From Schistocephalus solidus (Eukaryota; Platyhelminthes; Cestoda; Diphyllobothriidea; Diphyllobothriidae), in the NCBI GenBank assembly GCA_017591395.1, contig WEDG01005447.1, forward strand, positions 62,001-126,000: DNA of 64,000 nucleotides, written 5' to 3'. The first letter of the stretch is position 1, and every line of letters starts with the position of its first letter. The position numbers and the translations under genes were made by a program. Below are positions 44,358 through 54,107 of this stretch, piece by piece. The notes under the pieces were generated by a model. The model saw nothing but the letters and a program-made list of their open reading frames with translations, searched no databases and was not told the DNA's origin.

Positions 44358-46400
44358 AATATACTAATTCGTCAGACGACGATCGATTAACGCAGGAAGA
44401 GATGAACAGCTATGTAAGGTCACTAGACTGGAGTTCATATCTTCTAACGACATTCGCGACGGAAGCTGTAAACTTTTATACTCTACCCTTTTTATAATTC
44501 AAAATATCTTAATAGATGAGAGATTACCGTATAAGTCACAAATTCCTAACTTCCTTTCCAAGAGACTAAAAAAACTAAAAAAACAACTTCATGATCCCTC
44601 AGTTAGTTATTTATTCACACTCAGACGAATTAAAGAACTTCATGATCTGGGTGAAAAAATGGAAGCAAACAAATACATAGCAGCGGAACGCCAGGCCATA
44701 GAGACCTCCGAAAAAACAGCCCAGAGCTTTCGGAAACAAATGAAAACTAGTCGAAAACCAGGTCCCAAAGCATGATTGATGACACAGACAAGTAATAACG
44801 GACGATAAACAAATAGCAAATTTATTCAATAAGTACTTCACAGCCAACTATTCAATTAAGGAGGAGCCGATACCCCAACCAACAGACATGACAGAATTTA
44901 CCCTCAATGACATCTGTTTTAGCGAAGAAACCGTCAAAAAAGCTATTAGACAACTGTCTAATTCCACCTCTTATGGAACTGATAAAATCCAACCTTGCAT
45001 ACTGAAGCATATGATATATGCTCCAATACTTCTGTCTTGTCTATTCTCCTTACTCCAATCGAATGGTAAGTATCCAGAAATCTTGAAATACTCTAGCATT
45101 ACACCAATCTTTAAAAATGGGAACCGATCTGATACACAAAGCTATCGTGGTGTTCACCGAAGAGCGGTTATAGCAAAAATCCTAGAAAAAACAATTTCGA
45201 TCAAAATTCTAAATTATCTAACAAACGCTAACCTCATACCTTCCTCTCAACACGCTTTCTTACCTTAAAAGTCATGTTAGTCCTGCCATCTCACCTTTCT
45301 TGAATTCGTTTCAAGTAACAGAGTTGACGGAAACCCGGTAACTACGATATACTGACCTAAAAAAAGCGTTCGATAAAGTCCCCCATCAAATGCTTCTAGT
45401 GAAGCAAATAAGTCATGGGATAAGGTTTCCTCTTCTCGACTTTCTAAAATCTTACCTTCAAAACCAATATCAGGTAGTACAAATTCAAAAACGTGGTCTC
45501 AGAACCATCTCCTATTAGTAGTGGAGTACTTCAGGGGACTATCCAAGGTCCCCTCCTATTTCTTATATACATTCACGACTTATCCTTTATATCAACGTCA
45601 GCTAAAACATTTTTATATGTGGATGACTTAAAACTTGCATACGCATATAACAAGGATACAGTAGCCAGTATGCATAGAACGATTGAAAATGATCTTAAAA
45701 AACTCAGCGAGTGGAGTACTCTATGGCAAATGCCATTCTCTCCAAGTAAATGTCATCTCCTTATTTTTGGTCCACAAAAACCTCCACCCATAATTTTCAA
45801 TAATCAGGAAATAACCGAGACAACATCAATAAAAGACGTAGGTCTTAGCTATACCAGTGTTCTTGATTTATCTCCCCACGTTAAACAAATATCACCAAAA
45901 GCCACTAGACTATGCGGATTCATTTGTAAAAATGTATCCTCACCTGCCCTAAAGACACGACTATATAAAATGTACGCTTTACCTCTCCTGGATTACTGCT
46001 CAATTTTCATTGGCATAATGCCATCAGATGGCCGAAAGAAACTAGAAGCCATTCAAAGATGCTTTACCAGATCCTTATCCAAATGTGATGGCATTCAAGG
46101 CTTAAACATGGAACATTACAATAGATATGGTCTTCAACCCATCTGGATCAGAAGACTCCAAAATGCTCTCACTTTTCTATTCAAAATCACACACGACCAA
46201 GATATTCTCAGAATGTATATACAAACAAATCAAAACGGCCCCCGAGACACTTGAAAATATGAAAATATTATACAAAATTCCTAAATTCAAAAAGGCCCAA
46301 CGATCAAACTTCTATTCCATAAGATACGCGACAATATGAAATGCCCTACCAAGTTCTATCAGAAAAAGTCGAACCCTACTAGAATTTTAAATAAAAATCA
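44358..46400 (+). mobile_element. Family C LINE (C1 part 2): linker and RT
   Basis: Resumes at ...SSDDDRLTQEEMNSYVRSLDWSSYL. A linker follows (NFLSKRLKKLKKQLHDPS, 44,540-44,610). RT pieces: 44,888-45,268 (ICFSEETVKKAIRQLSNSTS, YGTDKIQPCILKHM, SITPIFKNGNRSDTQSYRGV), a damaged stretch with DLKKAFDKVPHQMLL near 45,355-45,400, and a long frame 45,493-46,254 (GVLQGTIQGPLLFLIY, LYVDDLKLAYAYNK with the YVDD catalytic box, MPFSPSKCHLLIFGP, RLYKMYALPLLDYCS). The last codons are shifted. The 3' end is near 46,400 and its tail is unclear. Confidence 0.82.
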
Positions 46401-46650
46401 CACAATATATGTTAAATAATAGCACACATCTATTTTTGTATAAGATAGGGTATTTTTCAACTCAGTTCTTCAACATAGAATTCGGGCCGAAAGGGCTTCT
46501 GATAACGCCAATTTCGGGAATTACGCGTTTTCCAACGTGGTGGTTACTATCGGTGAAAGCTACTTCAATTCTGAGTCCTCCCGATGAGCTGCCGTATGTG
46601 CATCTACAAGTCTAGCAAATCCGAAAAGAACTTTGCGGCGATAGCCATTT
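46401..46650 (+). other. Probable C1 3' UTR or flank
   Basis: No coding similarity. Contains gaattcgggccgaaagggcttctg, a possible small hairpin, but no tail that I can define before the T array begins. Confidence 0.35.
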
Positions 46651-47559
46651 CAGGCCAGAAGCTCCCACGAGTAGCTATTTGACGTCCTTTTATGAACATC
46701 TTACGACGACCCGCAATGCACATCCGGTTATGGGCAAGCTATGGCTGGGTGTTAGTGACCTACAAGACTCATAAATACCTATCCTCTGGCTATGCGCAAG
46801 GGCTCTCAATTTAATGATTTATATACCCATTATCTAAAAAGCAGTTTTTTTTCAATTTTTAATACTAATTAAAAAATATGATAATTTTACATTTTTAAAT
46901 GTTTTTGGATAGCATCTTTATTTTTATATATAATTTTACCCTTATAGCAATGAAATACGATTCGAGGCTCGAACGGTCGTACGTTAATCGCATCTGGAAT
47001 TTGATTGGTTGCTAGTGCACCTCGATGAGGCGTCGCGCAAGAGAATGCGCGCAGTTATATTGGCAAATCGATCGGGCACTGAGCTGTCAATCCCGCGCGC
47101 GCCGTGCCACGCCATTTCCTGCGCTGTCGTGCTGCGACGCGGTCGCTTAACTGCCTGCACCCCTGTTCTGTCTATACTGACCGTATTTTTGTTTTTTGGC
47201 AGAATTTTTAGAGCAATATCTATGAAAATACTTAGGAGACGTGCCTAGAAATGTTTTTTAAATGATTTACGTCAAATTGTTGAGCATATGAGGGAAATGT
47301 ATCCGTCCGACTCATCTTAATCGTCGTAGCATCTGACCTCTTCCTCTAGTTCAACATATGACGACTTAGCGATTTCCTCTTCTGATGAGGATGCAAGTTG
47401 GACGTCAGATGTATCTGACGTGGCACCAAACAACTCTTCAAGCACACCTCCAATTGAAGAGGAACCTACGTTTCGAAAGGCTATGAGTTCTTGGGCAATA
47501 CGCTCGCGTATGCCATCAGAGCAGTCTTCTGAAGATTATAAGACGGCTGACCTCTGACA

Positions 47560-47900
47560 TTCCTGCAGATGCACGAACGCTGCTGGCTGGGGAAAGTGAT
47601 GTTTCAACGGTGACGGCAATGGGCAGTGGTGAGTACGATCATTTAGTACTTGTGAAACAGCTAACTGAGCAGTTTCGAGATCCTACCAGGCGTCTAATAG
47701 GCAATATTGTTGCAACTTATTTGGCTATTGATGGGCTCCCTATACATAAGAAAACTAAGCGCGGGTTTTGGCCTATCCTAGGTAGAATTATGGAGTTCTT
47801 TGTTTGTGGACTATTCGTTGTGGGAATTCATTGTGTCTATGGAAAGCCTTTAATCAAAATCACTGGACCGGATACTCAGGCCAGAAGCTCCCACGAGTAG
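47560..47900 (+). pseudogene. Transposase-like exon, array copy 1
   Basis: After a frameshift inherited by both copies ([13 protein letters not shown] in one frame, [20 protein letters not shown] in the next), the frame reads DARTLLAGESDVSTVTAMGS, GEYDHLVLVKQLTEQF, then YLAIDGLPIHKKTKRGFWPI, LGRIMEFF. From memory, the order DARTLL, GEYxHxxLxxxL, IDGLPxxK...WPILG is that of the 'transposase domain-containing proteins' of animal DNA transposons, possibly EnSpm/CACTA-like. The Asp of IDG is a candidate catalytic residue. The frame is broken after GIHCVYGKPL by the deletion mentioned for the array. Confidence 0.55.
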
Positions 47901-48785
47901 CTATTTGACGTCCTTTTATGAACATCTTACGACGACCCGCAATGCACATCCGGTTATGGGCAAGCTATGGCTGGGTGTTAGTGACCTACAAGACTCATAA
48001 ATACCTATCCTCTGGCTATGCGCAAGGGCTCTCAATTTAATGATTTATATACCCATTATCTAAAAAGCAGTTTTTTTTCAATTTTTAATACTAATTAAAA
48101 AATATGATAATTTTACATTTTTAAATGTTTTTGGATAGCATCTTTATTTTTATATATAATTTTACCCTTATAGCAATGAAATACGATTCGAGGCTCAAAC
48201 GGTCGTACGTTAATCGCATCTGGAATTTGATTGGTTGCTAGTGCACCTCGATGACGCGTCGCGCAAGAGAATGCGCGCAGTTACATTGGCAAATCGATCG
48301 GGCACTGAGCTGTCAATCCCGCGCGCGCCGTGCCACGCCATTTCCTGCGCTGTCGTGCTGCGACGCGGTCGCTTAACTGCCTGCACCCCTGTTCTGTCTA
48401 TACTGACCGTATTTTTGTTTTTTGGCAGAATTTTTAGAGCAATATCTATGAAAATACTTAAGAGACGTGCCTAGAAAGGTTTTCTAAATGATTTACGTCA
48501 AATTGTTGAGAATATGAGGGAAATGTATCCGTCCGACTCATCTTAATCGTCGTAGCATCTGACATCTTCCTCTAGTTCGTCATATGACGACTTAGCTATT
48601 TCCTCTGCTGATGAGGATGCAAGTTGGACGTCAGATGTATCTGACGTGGCACCAAACAACTCATCAAGCACACCTCCAATTGAAGAGGAACCTACGTTTC
48701 GAAAGGCTATGAGTTCTTGGGCAATACGCTCGCGTATGCCATCAGAGCAGTCTTCTGAAGATTATAAGACGGCTGACCTCTGACA

Positions 48786-49252
48786 TTCCTGCAGACGCAC
48801 GAACGCTGCTGGCTGGGGAAAGTGATGTTTCAACGGTGACGGCAATGGGCAGTGGTGAGTACGATCATTTAGTACTTGTGAAACAGCTAACTGAGCAGTT
48901 TCGAGATCCTACCAGGCGTCTAATAGGCAATATTGTTGCAACTTATTTGGCTATTGATGGGCTCTCTATATATAAGAAAACTAAGCGCGGGTTTTGGCCT
49001 ATCCTAGGTAGAATTATGGAGTTCTTTGTTTGTGAACTATTCGCTTGTGGAAATTCATTGTGGCTATGGAAAGTCTTTAATCAAAATCACTGGACCGGAT
49101 ACTCAGGCCAGAATCTCCTACGATTAGTTATTTCATGTCCTTTTATAAACCACATACGACGAACTGCAATGCACACAGAGATTAAGAATCTTATGATCTG
49201 TTTATGTGGTACACCCTCTGGTTATGGGCAAGCTATAAGTGATGGTAAGTGA
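48786..49252 (+). pseudogene. Transposase-like exon, array copy 2, with longer 3' part
   Basis: Same exon as the first copy. The frame from 48,836 continues further: IDGLSIYKKTKRGFWPILGR, then a shifted stretch (WKVFNQNHWTGYSGQNLLRL in place of GKPLIKITGPDTQAR) and HIRRTAMHTEIKNLMICLCG, TPSGYGQAISDG. It then meets a perfect GTAAGT donor at 49,245. GTPSGYG is where the family has a CxxPAR...GHxGYxxC segment. Splicing to a downstream exon is expected but none follows here. Confidence 0.55.
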
Positions 49253-49435
49253 CCTACAAGACTCATAAATACCTATCTTCTGGCTATGCACAAGGGCTCT
49301 CAATTTAACGATTTATATATCCATTTTGTAAAAGCAGCTTTTTTCTATTGTTAAAACTATTTAAAAAAATTATGATAACTTTATATTTTAAAATGTTTTT
49401 GGATAGCGTCTTTATTTTTATGTATACTTTTATGA

Positions 49436-49647
49436 TTAGTAAACAATTTGCTTAAAAACTAACTTGTAAAACTTATTATTTTTATCTCTGTCCGTTAGTA
49501 GTATGTTTTTCCGTTTTTAACATCATTTATGCTCTATGTTATTCGAATGCGCAATGAGCCGCACGTCTAGGTTTTGATATAGCTTTATGAAACGAATGGT
49601 ACTAGCTGTTTCATACAGCTAGATCAAACATAATCAACACATAATCA
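49436..49647. other. Spacer with a short perfect inverted repeat
   Basis: TAGCTGT (49,603-49,609) and ACAGCTA (49,615-49,621) flank a five-base loop. Nothing else is recognised. The A4 insertion begins just after. Confidence 0.5.
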
Positions 49648-51206
49648 TTACTGCCAGCTCTCTTACTTTGATCATGTGCTACAATCTAGAGATAGTGGTT
49701 TGCACTTTACACCGTTTATTTCGACTTCACGAAGGCTTTTGATCGTGTTGACCACGATCTCCTCCTGCTGAAACTTACCTCCTTCGGCATAGGTAACAAG
49801 CTTCTGAACTTAATATCCTCCTATTTGAATGATCGCGCACAACGGGTAAAAATTTCCGATGTTATCTCCAACCCCACGCACGTGTGGAGTGGCGTTATTC
49901 AGGGTAGTCTACTCGGCCCGCTTCTATTTTGCCTTTTTGTGAACGATGTTCCTGATTTTTTTCAGTATGGTAGGCCCTTTATGTACGCTGATGATTTAAA
50001 AGTTGCCTATCGTTATAAACCGGTCGATCGCCACATTGTGCTTGAGCTCTTAAAAAAAGGATCTTCAAGCCTTCGCTCAGTGGTGTCGCACATGGCGCCT
50101 TTCGCTCTCTTGGCACAAATGCTCCGTTATGGTTAGTTGTGACAACCATCAGCCTAATCTAAGCATAGACGGTCATGACTTAAATGTGCCCGGGTTTATA
50201 ACGGATCTGGGCATATCATATTCTAGTAGTCTTAATCTGTCAGAGCACTGCGCCCTGATTGTCTCTAAAGCACGCCAAACCACTGGGTTTATTCTCAGAA
50301 ATTTTAAAACCCTCAATATTAGGACCAGCCTTTATAAAATGTATGTCAGACCTAGTCTGGAATACTGCTCGTTTCTATTTAGCCTTCTGCACGCGAGTGA
50401 ACGGAGGGAAGATAGAATAAGTCCAGCACTTCTTTACTAAAAGAGTTATTACCTCAGAGCACAGAAACTTGTCCTACCAACAAAACGCTGTGAGCTTACA
50501 AGCCTCGACCCGTTGTGGCTTCGTAGATACAGATGGGACTACTTTTTACTGTTCAAGCTTTTTAAACGGTTTTACCTTTAACCCCCTTACATCCCTGAGG
50601 CAGCTCGACAACTGTCGGCGCACCAATCATAGAGATGTATTCTTATTTCTTCCTTTGGCACGCACCGTTAAATACCGTCAGTTTTTTTCGGTAAACGCTT
50701 TAGCAATCTAGAATAAACTACCCAGAAGTATTAAAATTCAGCAAAACTATCCTTTGTTTACGAGAGCTGTCACAAGTTTTCTACATTCAGGACACCTTCC
50801 ACGAATTTTGGGTGCTGATTCTTTGGAAGCTCTCTTCCGTTCTGATGGCGTCCATGGACTCTGAATCCTATGCCGGACTTCATGCTGAAGGCAATATTGC
50901 TGGCTCTGCAGTCCGTAATCGGGTTATTCCTCAGTCTGCAGCTAGCAGCCGCTCGCCGGCATACTTGCTGCTAGTACAGAAGACCAGATCCACAACACCG
51001 AAAGGAGAAGTACTACACTGTGCACCTGTGTCAACACTTCCCTGTCCTAAACTTTAATCTGTTCAACAAGATGCAGTTTTTTTCTCCTGAAAATACCTTA
51101 AAGAACGATCAGGAGTTTTTTTCACTGTCAGCTGGACCCCTTACTGTATATATCCCTTTTGACCTTGCCTGTAAACTGGCAATAAATAAAATAATAATAA
51201 TAATAC
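49648..51206 (+). mobile_element. Family A' LINE (A4), 5'-truncated
   Basis: Begins in the RT at a CQLSYFDHVLQSRDSGLHFTPFI-like segment just before YFDFTKAFDRVDHDLLLLKL (shifted frame). It has GVIQGSLLGPLLFCLFVNDV (49,825-50,136), MYADDLKVAYRYKP, a frame change near 50,060, and the C-terminal half (50,129-50,440 and 50,469-50,711). The 3' UTR and an AATAAATAAAATAATAATAATAAT tail follow. Very close to A3 (minus, 32.8-34.3 kb), with which it forms a widely spaced inverted pair. Single-base indels account for most frame breaks, so it is young. Confidence 0.88.
51074..51127 (+). other. ENE-like 3' UTR structure of A4
   Basis: CAGT (51,074-51,077) with ACTG (51,124-51,127); inner CTCCTGA (51,084-51,090) with TCAGGAG (51,109-51,115). 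T7 on both sides. The outer extension seen in A5 (CAAGCTG/CAGCTTG) is disturbed here by a C-to-A change. Confidence 0.6.
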
Positions 51207-51621
51207 AAATATGAAGACTGTATGACTGCATTGAAAGTTTCTTACCGTTGAACTCTTCTTGCTCCTAATCTATTTTCACCTTTTTAGCAATCAGTCAACT
51301 AAGTGTAAAGATGGAATCAAAGTTTTTCGATTTTCTCTAATAGCCCAAATTACTAGCAGATTACTCGAGTAGCCCAGATTACTAGCGCCAGCCCGGAAGT
51401 CTATAAAATCTTAACTCTTAACCCTATTGGTTGTTTTCGATCTACAACGTATGATTTACGCATACCCATTGGTCTATTCTATGTTAACCTATCAAATCGT
51501 CTGGAGAACATGACATAAATGCCGAGGAGAATTGAGGCTCATCACTTTGGACCGGAGACCGCTCTCTGACGCTTCTCCAGCCATCGCCTCTCCTTCTCCA
51601 CGGACCTCCCGAAGATCTCCG

Positions 51622-51685
51622 CAGGACAGCCAATCCCTACCAAAGGATTCTCCCAGGACAGCCAATCCCCACCAAAGGATCCTCC
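51622..51685 (+). repeat. Two tandem 32-base units
   Basis: caggacagccaatcc(c/t)... occurs at 51,622 and 51,654, each followed by accaaaggat(t/c)ctccc. A looser duplication (tagccca(a/g)attactagc) lies at 51,341 and 51,371. Reading frames across the block are products of the repeat. Confidence 0.75.
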
Positions 51686-52045
51686 CAGGACCAAGCCCCA
51701 AATAGAGTTCCAATTATAGTTACAAATAATTCCCAAACTCTTCGCCTTACTGTCTTGTTCTCACTTGGGCGTTATTAATGTGGGATTCGTCGCGTATCTA
51801 ATACGGGTCGGTTACATAAGTCTAATTATTCGGCAGACCCCACACCGGAATCGACTGCGCTCGCATCTGATTGGAAGTACCTATCCCTTCGAATCGACCG
51901 CAGACGTTTCTACCTCTGTCAAATGAATACCCTCGAACGTCAATAATAGACTAGTCTTGACTCTATACATTATTTCCCTGATACATTCATCTTCATTCTG
52001 TATAGCTGTTTTTACTTCATTTTTGCTATTTCTAAACCTTGGAAA

Positions 52046-52163
52046 ACAGGTTTTTTTTACTCAAAACAAACTCGTCATTTCGCACACTGCTATTTAAGCA
52101 AACAAACAAACCAAAGCTTAAGTGTTTAATGAAAAGAGGAGTTTGTTTTAGGTTTTTTCCTGT
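52046..52163 (+). other. ENE-like structure in an unrelated sequence
   Basis: ACAGG (52,046-52,050) pairs with CCTGT (52,159-52,163) and AAAACAAACTC (52,063-52,073) with GAGTTTGTTTT (52,139-52,149), eleven perfect pairs. T8 (52,051-52,058) and T6 (52,153-52,158) face each other between the stems. The primary sequence differs from the A/B/D version, but the plan is the same, and AATAAA follows about 40 bases downstream. Confidence 0.55.
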
Positions 52164-52382
52164 GTTCTAAGGATTTGACGGCGCCCAAGCAGTGCCAAAT
52201 CAATAAACCTATTTATTTATTTATTTAAGTCTATTTCACCCAATAAATCGAATTCTTAATTGAATTGAATTCACCATGCTGTTTCATATCCCCTCGGGAG
52301 GCACTTTTGTTTCGCCCGCATTTTTTAAAAAAAGAATCAACTTTGCAGCCGTTTTTCGTCCCCTCTGATTTCGACCATTTTT

Positions 52383-52650
52383 TCAATTCAATTTATTGAG
52401 GGAAATATGCATGGGCCTTTGAGTACCCTAGATGTAATGTGGAATTAATTGCCGTGTACAGAGAATCCATGTGGGTTGCAAAAGTTCAAACGCGATCATA
52501 AAATATGAAAAGTGGTGCGCGAGTCTCGAAGTTTAAATTAAAACCCTCATCGCTGCAGCTTATTTTGCAACATAAAATCCTCAAGGTTACTTCATAACGT
52601 CTGCAGGTGGCATTCCATGGTTTGACCACTCTGGCAGAGAAGAAGAACTA
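52383..52650 (-). mobile_element. Family E LINE 3' end, short (E4)
   Basis: Matches 56,705-57,010 of E3 nearly throughout: tail (ttgaattga), hairpin, 3' UTR and the last codons of ORF2 around WSNHGMPP / FFSL. It is strongly 5'-truncated. The hairpin arms are partly mutated (GCATATT instead of GCCTATT). Confidence 0.8.
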
Positions 52651-52861
52651 AACACAAGGGATTGCTTGTTGTCTAACTGCGAATACTTCGACATCAATAT
52701 TACCTTACAGTTAGCGTGTCCGACGTTGCCACCGGAACCGCGCATGCTAAATTACAGTAGAAACTGGCGCAGTTCGGTACCCTTTCATGCATCGAAATCA
52801 GAAAAGGACCTTGCGCGCTGTGAAACTTCCCGGGGCAAGTAGGCAGCAAGCAACTTTATAA

Positions 52862-53083
52862 CTAATTGACCATAGTTATCGCTTCAGGTGCCAACGCGAA
52901 ATGCTCTTCTCTTGGGCTTTTAAGCCCCAAGTTCAGAATCCGTTGCATAGCACCCAGGTAAACAAAATGTAGAGGAGCTAAAGGAAAGGAAGTAATCATT
53001 CCCACCTTACATGCTAACAATAGCGAAGTGCCGATACGACGGCAGTCATTTATGATGGATGGGAAATCGGCATCCATCTTCAA
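52862..53083 (-). pseudogene. Transposase-like fragment, second region of the T family
   Basis: The 73-codon minus-strand frame contains GTSLLLACKVGMITSFPLAP, LHFVYLGAMQRILNL. From memory this resembles the SPLxxLxxxxMVxxFPLDYMHLVCLGVMxRLL block that lies downstream of the IDGLP region in the same transposase family as the 46.6-49.4 kb array. It could be a later exon of a related transposon in opposite orientation. Sequence between 52,651 and 52,861 is not recognised. Confidence 0.5.
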
Positions 53084-53234
53084 TCGCCTGGAGACGCTAG
53101 TTTATACTACTTTATCTACGTAATCGCCTTATATGAAACACCTCTCACAGCCAAAATAGGCGTTCCCATTCTTAGTTTGCTTAATAAAATGTATCACTGG
53201 AGCATCGTAAATTACAGCTGCGAAACGAAACTCA

Positions 53235-54107
53235 AGGGTCCTCTTGATCTGTTCGACAAGACGAACATATCTGATCAGAGGTCGCTCATATGTCCAAACG
53301 CAGGCTTAGCGTTGTTATCCGAAATATCATCCGCACGGTTAACCCAACACCATCAATCCAACAAGTCATTTACTCGTGTGGTCTTAACATCGCATAGTTT
53401 CCACCAAAAGGCTTAACTCCCGAAGCAAAAATAAGCCAGTGTTAGTGTCCTTCTATTCACAGAAAGAAGCCGATCTTATTCTACAAAACCCTAAAATAAA
53501 CCGAACACTGCTCACCCGAAAAGCATTCAAAGGTCCAGACCTCACACCTTTGCAAAGACGTATACTTTAGGCCATAGCCACACAGCTCAAACAAGCTGTT
53601 CATCATACCGTCTCCTCAGTTGAGCCTCAAGCAAGCACTTCCAACGCTGCTAAATATAATGCAGAGCGTATAACCCAGTACGATCAAAATAATAAACATA
53701 GTGCCTCCTTAGCCAAACCTTTGGCAAGTTTATCTTAATGTCTTATTCTCATAATACCAATCGGATAATTGCTTCAGCAGTAAGGATACGAGGTCAGGAT
53801 CAAACGAACCGAGTATCTCAAAACGCTACAACATCTCTGGAACAGATTGATGACATTAATTCTGGGTCCACTCACGTTGTAATATAAATTAATAATATAA
53901 GTGTTACTACGACGCTGCAAAACAAACAACCAGTAGCAGAAAATGTCGACCGAGCAACTCATGCAAATTTTACGACATACGTTTCAATCACGTCAAGCTC
54001 AAAAGACAACCCGATTAGCCTCACAGTTATTGTTTTTACACAAAAGGCTTTATTTAGCACATCATTACTACCAAAAAGTCCCATAAATGTCAACCTAAGA
54101 AATATAA
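53235..54107 (+). mobile_element. Family C LINE (C2 part 1): ORF1 region
   Basis: Parallels 37,900-38,760 of C1, e.g. RSKRRLSVVIRNIIRTVNPT-like and RLNSRSKNKPVLVSFYSQ-like text in shifting frames, and shared Ser/Asn/Thr-rich stretches. The RRM-like core is recognisable but has several stops. It is interrupted at 54,107 by B2 and resumes at 55,413 with ATGAGTGCTCCAAACTC, exactly as in C1 at 38,765. Confidence 0.8.

Larger units (their letters stand above)
46651..49435 (+). repeat. Tandem array of a DNA transposon 5' half (T), about 1226-base unit, two units plus a partial third
   Basis: The unit starting at 46,651 repeats at 47,877 and again at 49,104 (offsets 1226 and 1227). Units 1 and 2 differ at roughly 25 positions by eye, so the duplication is recent. 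Each unit holds, in order, a coding tail, an AT-rich stretch, a GC-rich leader (for example 47,030-47,160) ending in a TTTTTTGGCAG acceptor-like site, and a coding exon. The third, partial unit keeps a longer coding tail and a GTAAGT donor-like site at 49,245. Units 1 and 2 share a deletion of about 43 bases there and read GTTAGT. Confidence 0.85.
51207..52231 (+). mobile_element. Unclassified element ending in AATAAA and (TTTA)n
   Basis: No protein similarity recognised. The right part (52,021-52,231) looks like the 3' end of a Pol II element: a folded U-rich structure at 52,046-52,163, a GGCGCCC...GTGCC segment, AATAAA at 52,202 and an ATTTATTTATTTATTTA tail. The left part has a TATA-like CTATAAAATC at 51,400 and short tandem repeats. 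Whether the two parts are one element is unknown. Confidence 0.35.

Noticed and set aside
47009..48474. A conserved 79-codon protein beginning MLVHLD in both array units
   Set aside because: The two copies are alike only because the unit was recently duplicated. The frame lies in a GC-rich leader before an acceptor-like site and has no recognisable domain.
51492..51736. Trp/Gly-rich minus-strand frames
   Set aside because: They arise from two tandem 32-base units and have no similarity that I recognise.
51207..52231. A solo LTR
   Set aside because: A TATA-like box and AATAAA are present, but I could not find matching TG...CA ends or a target-site duplication, so it is left unclassified.
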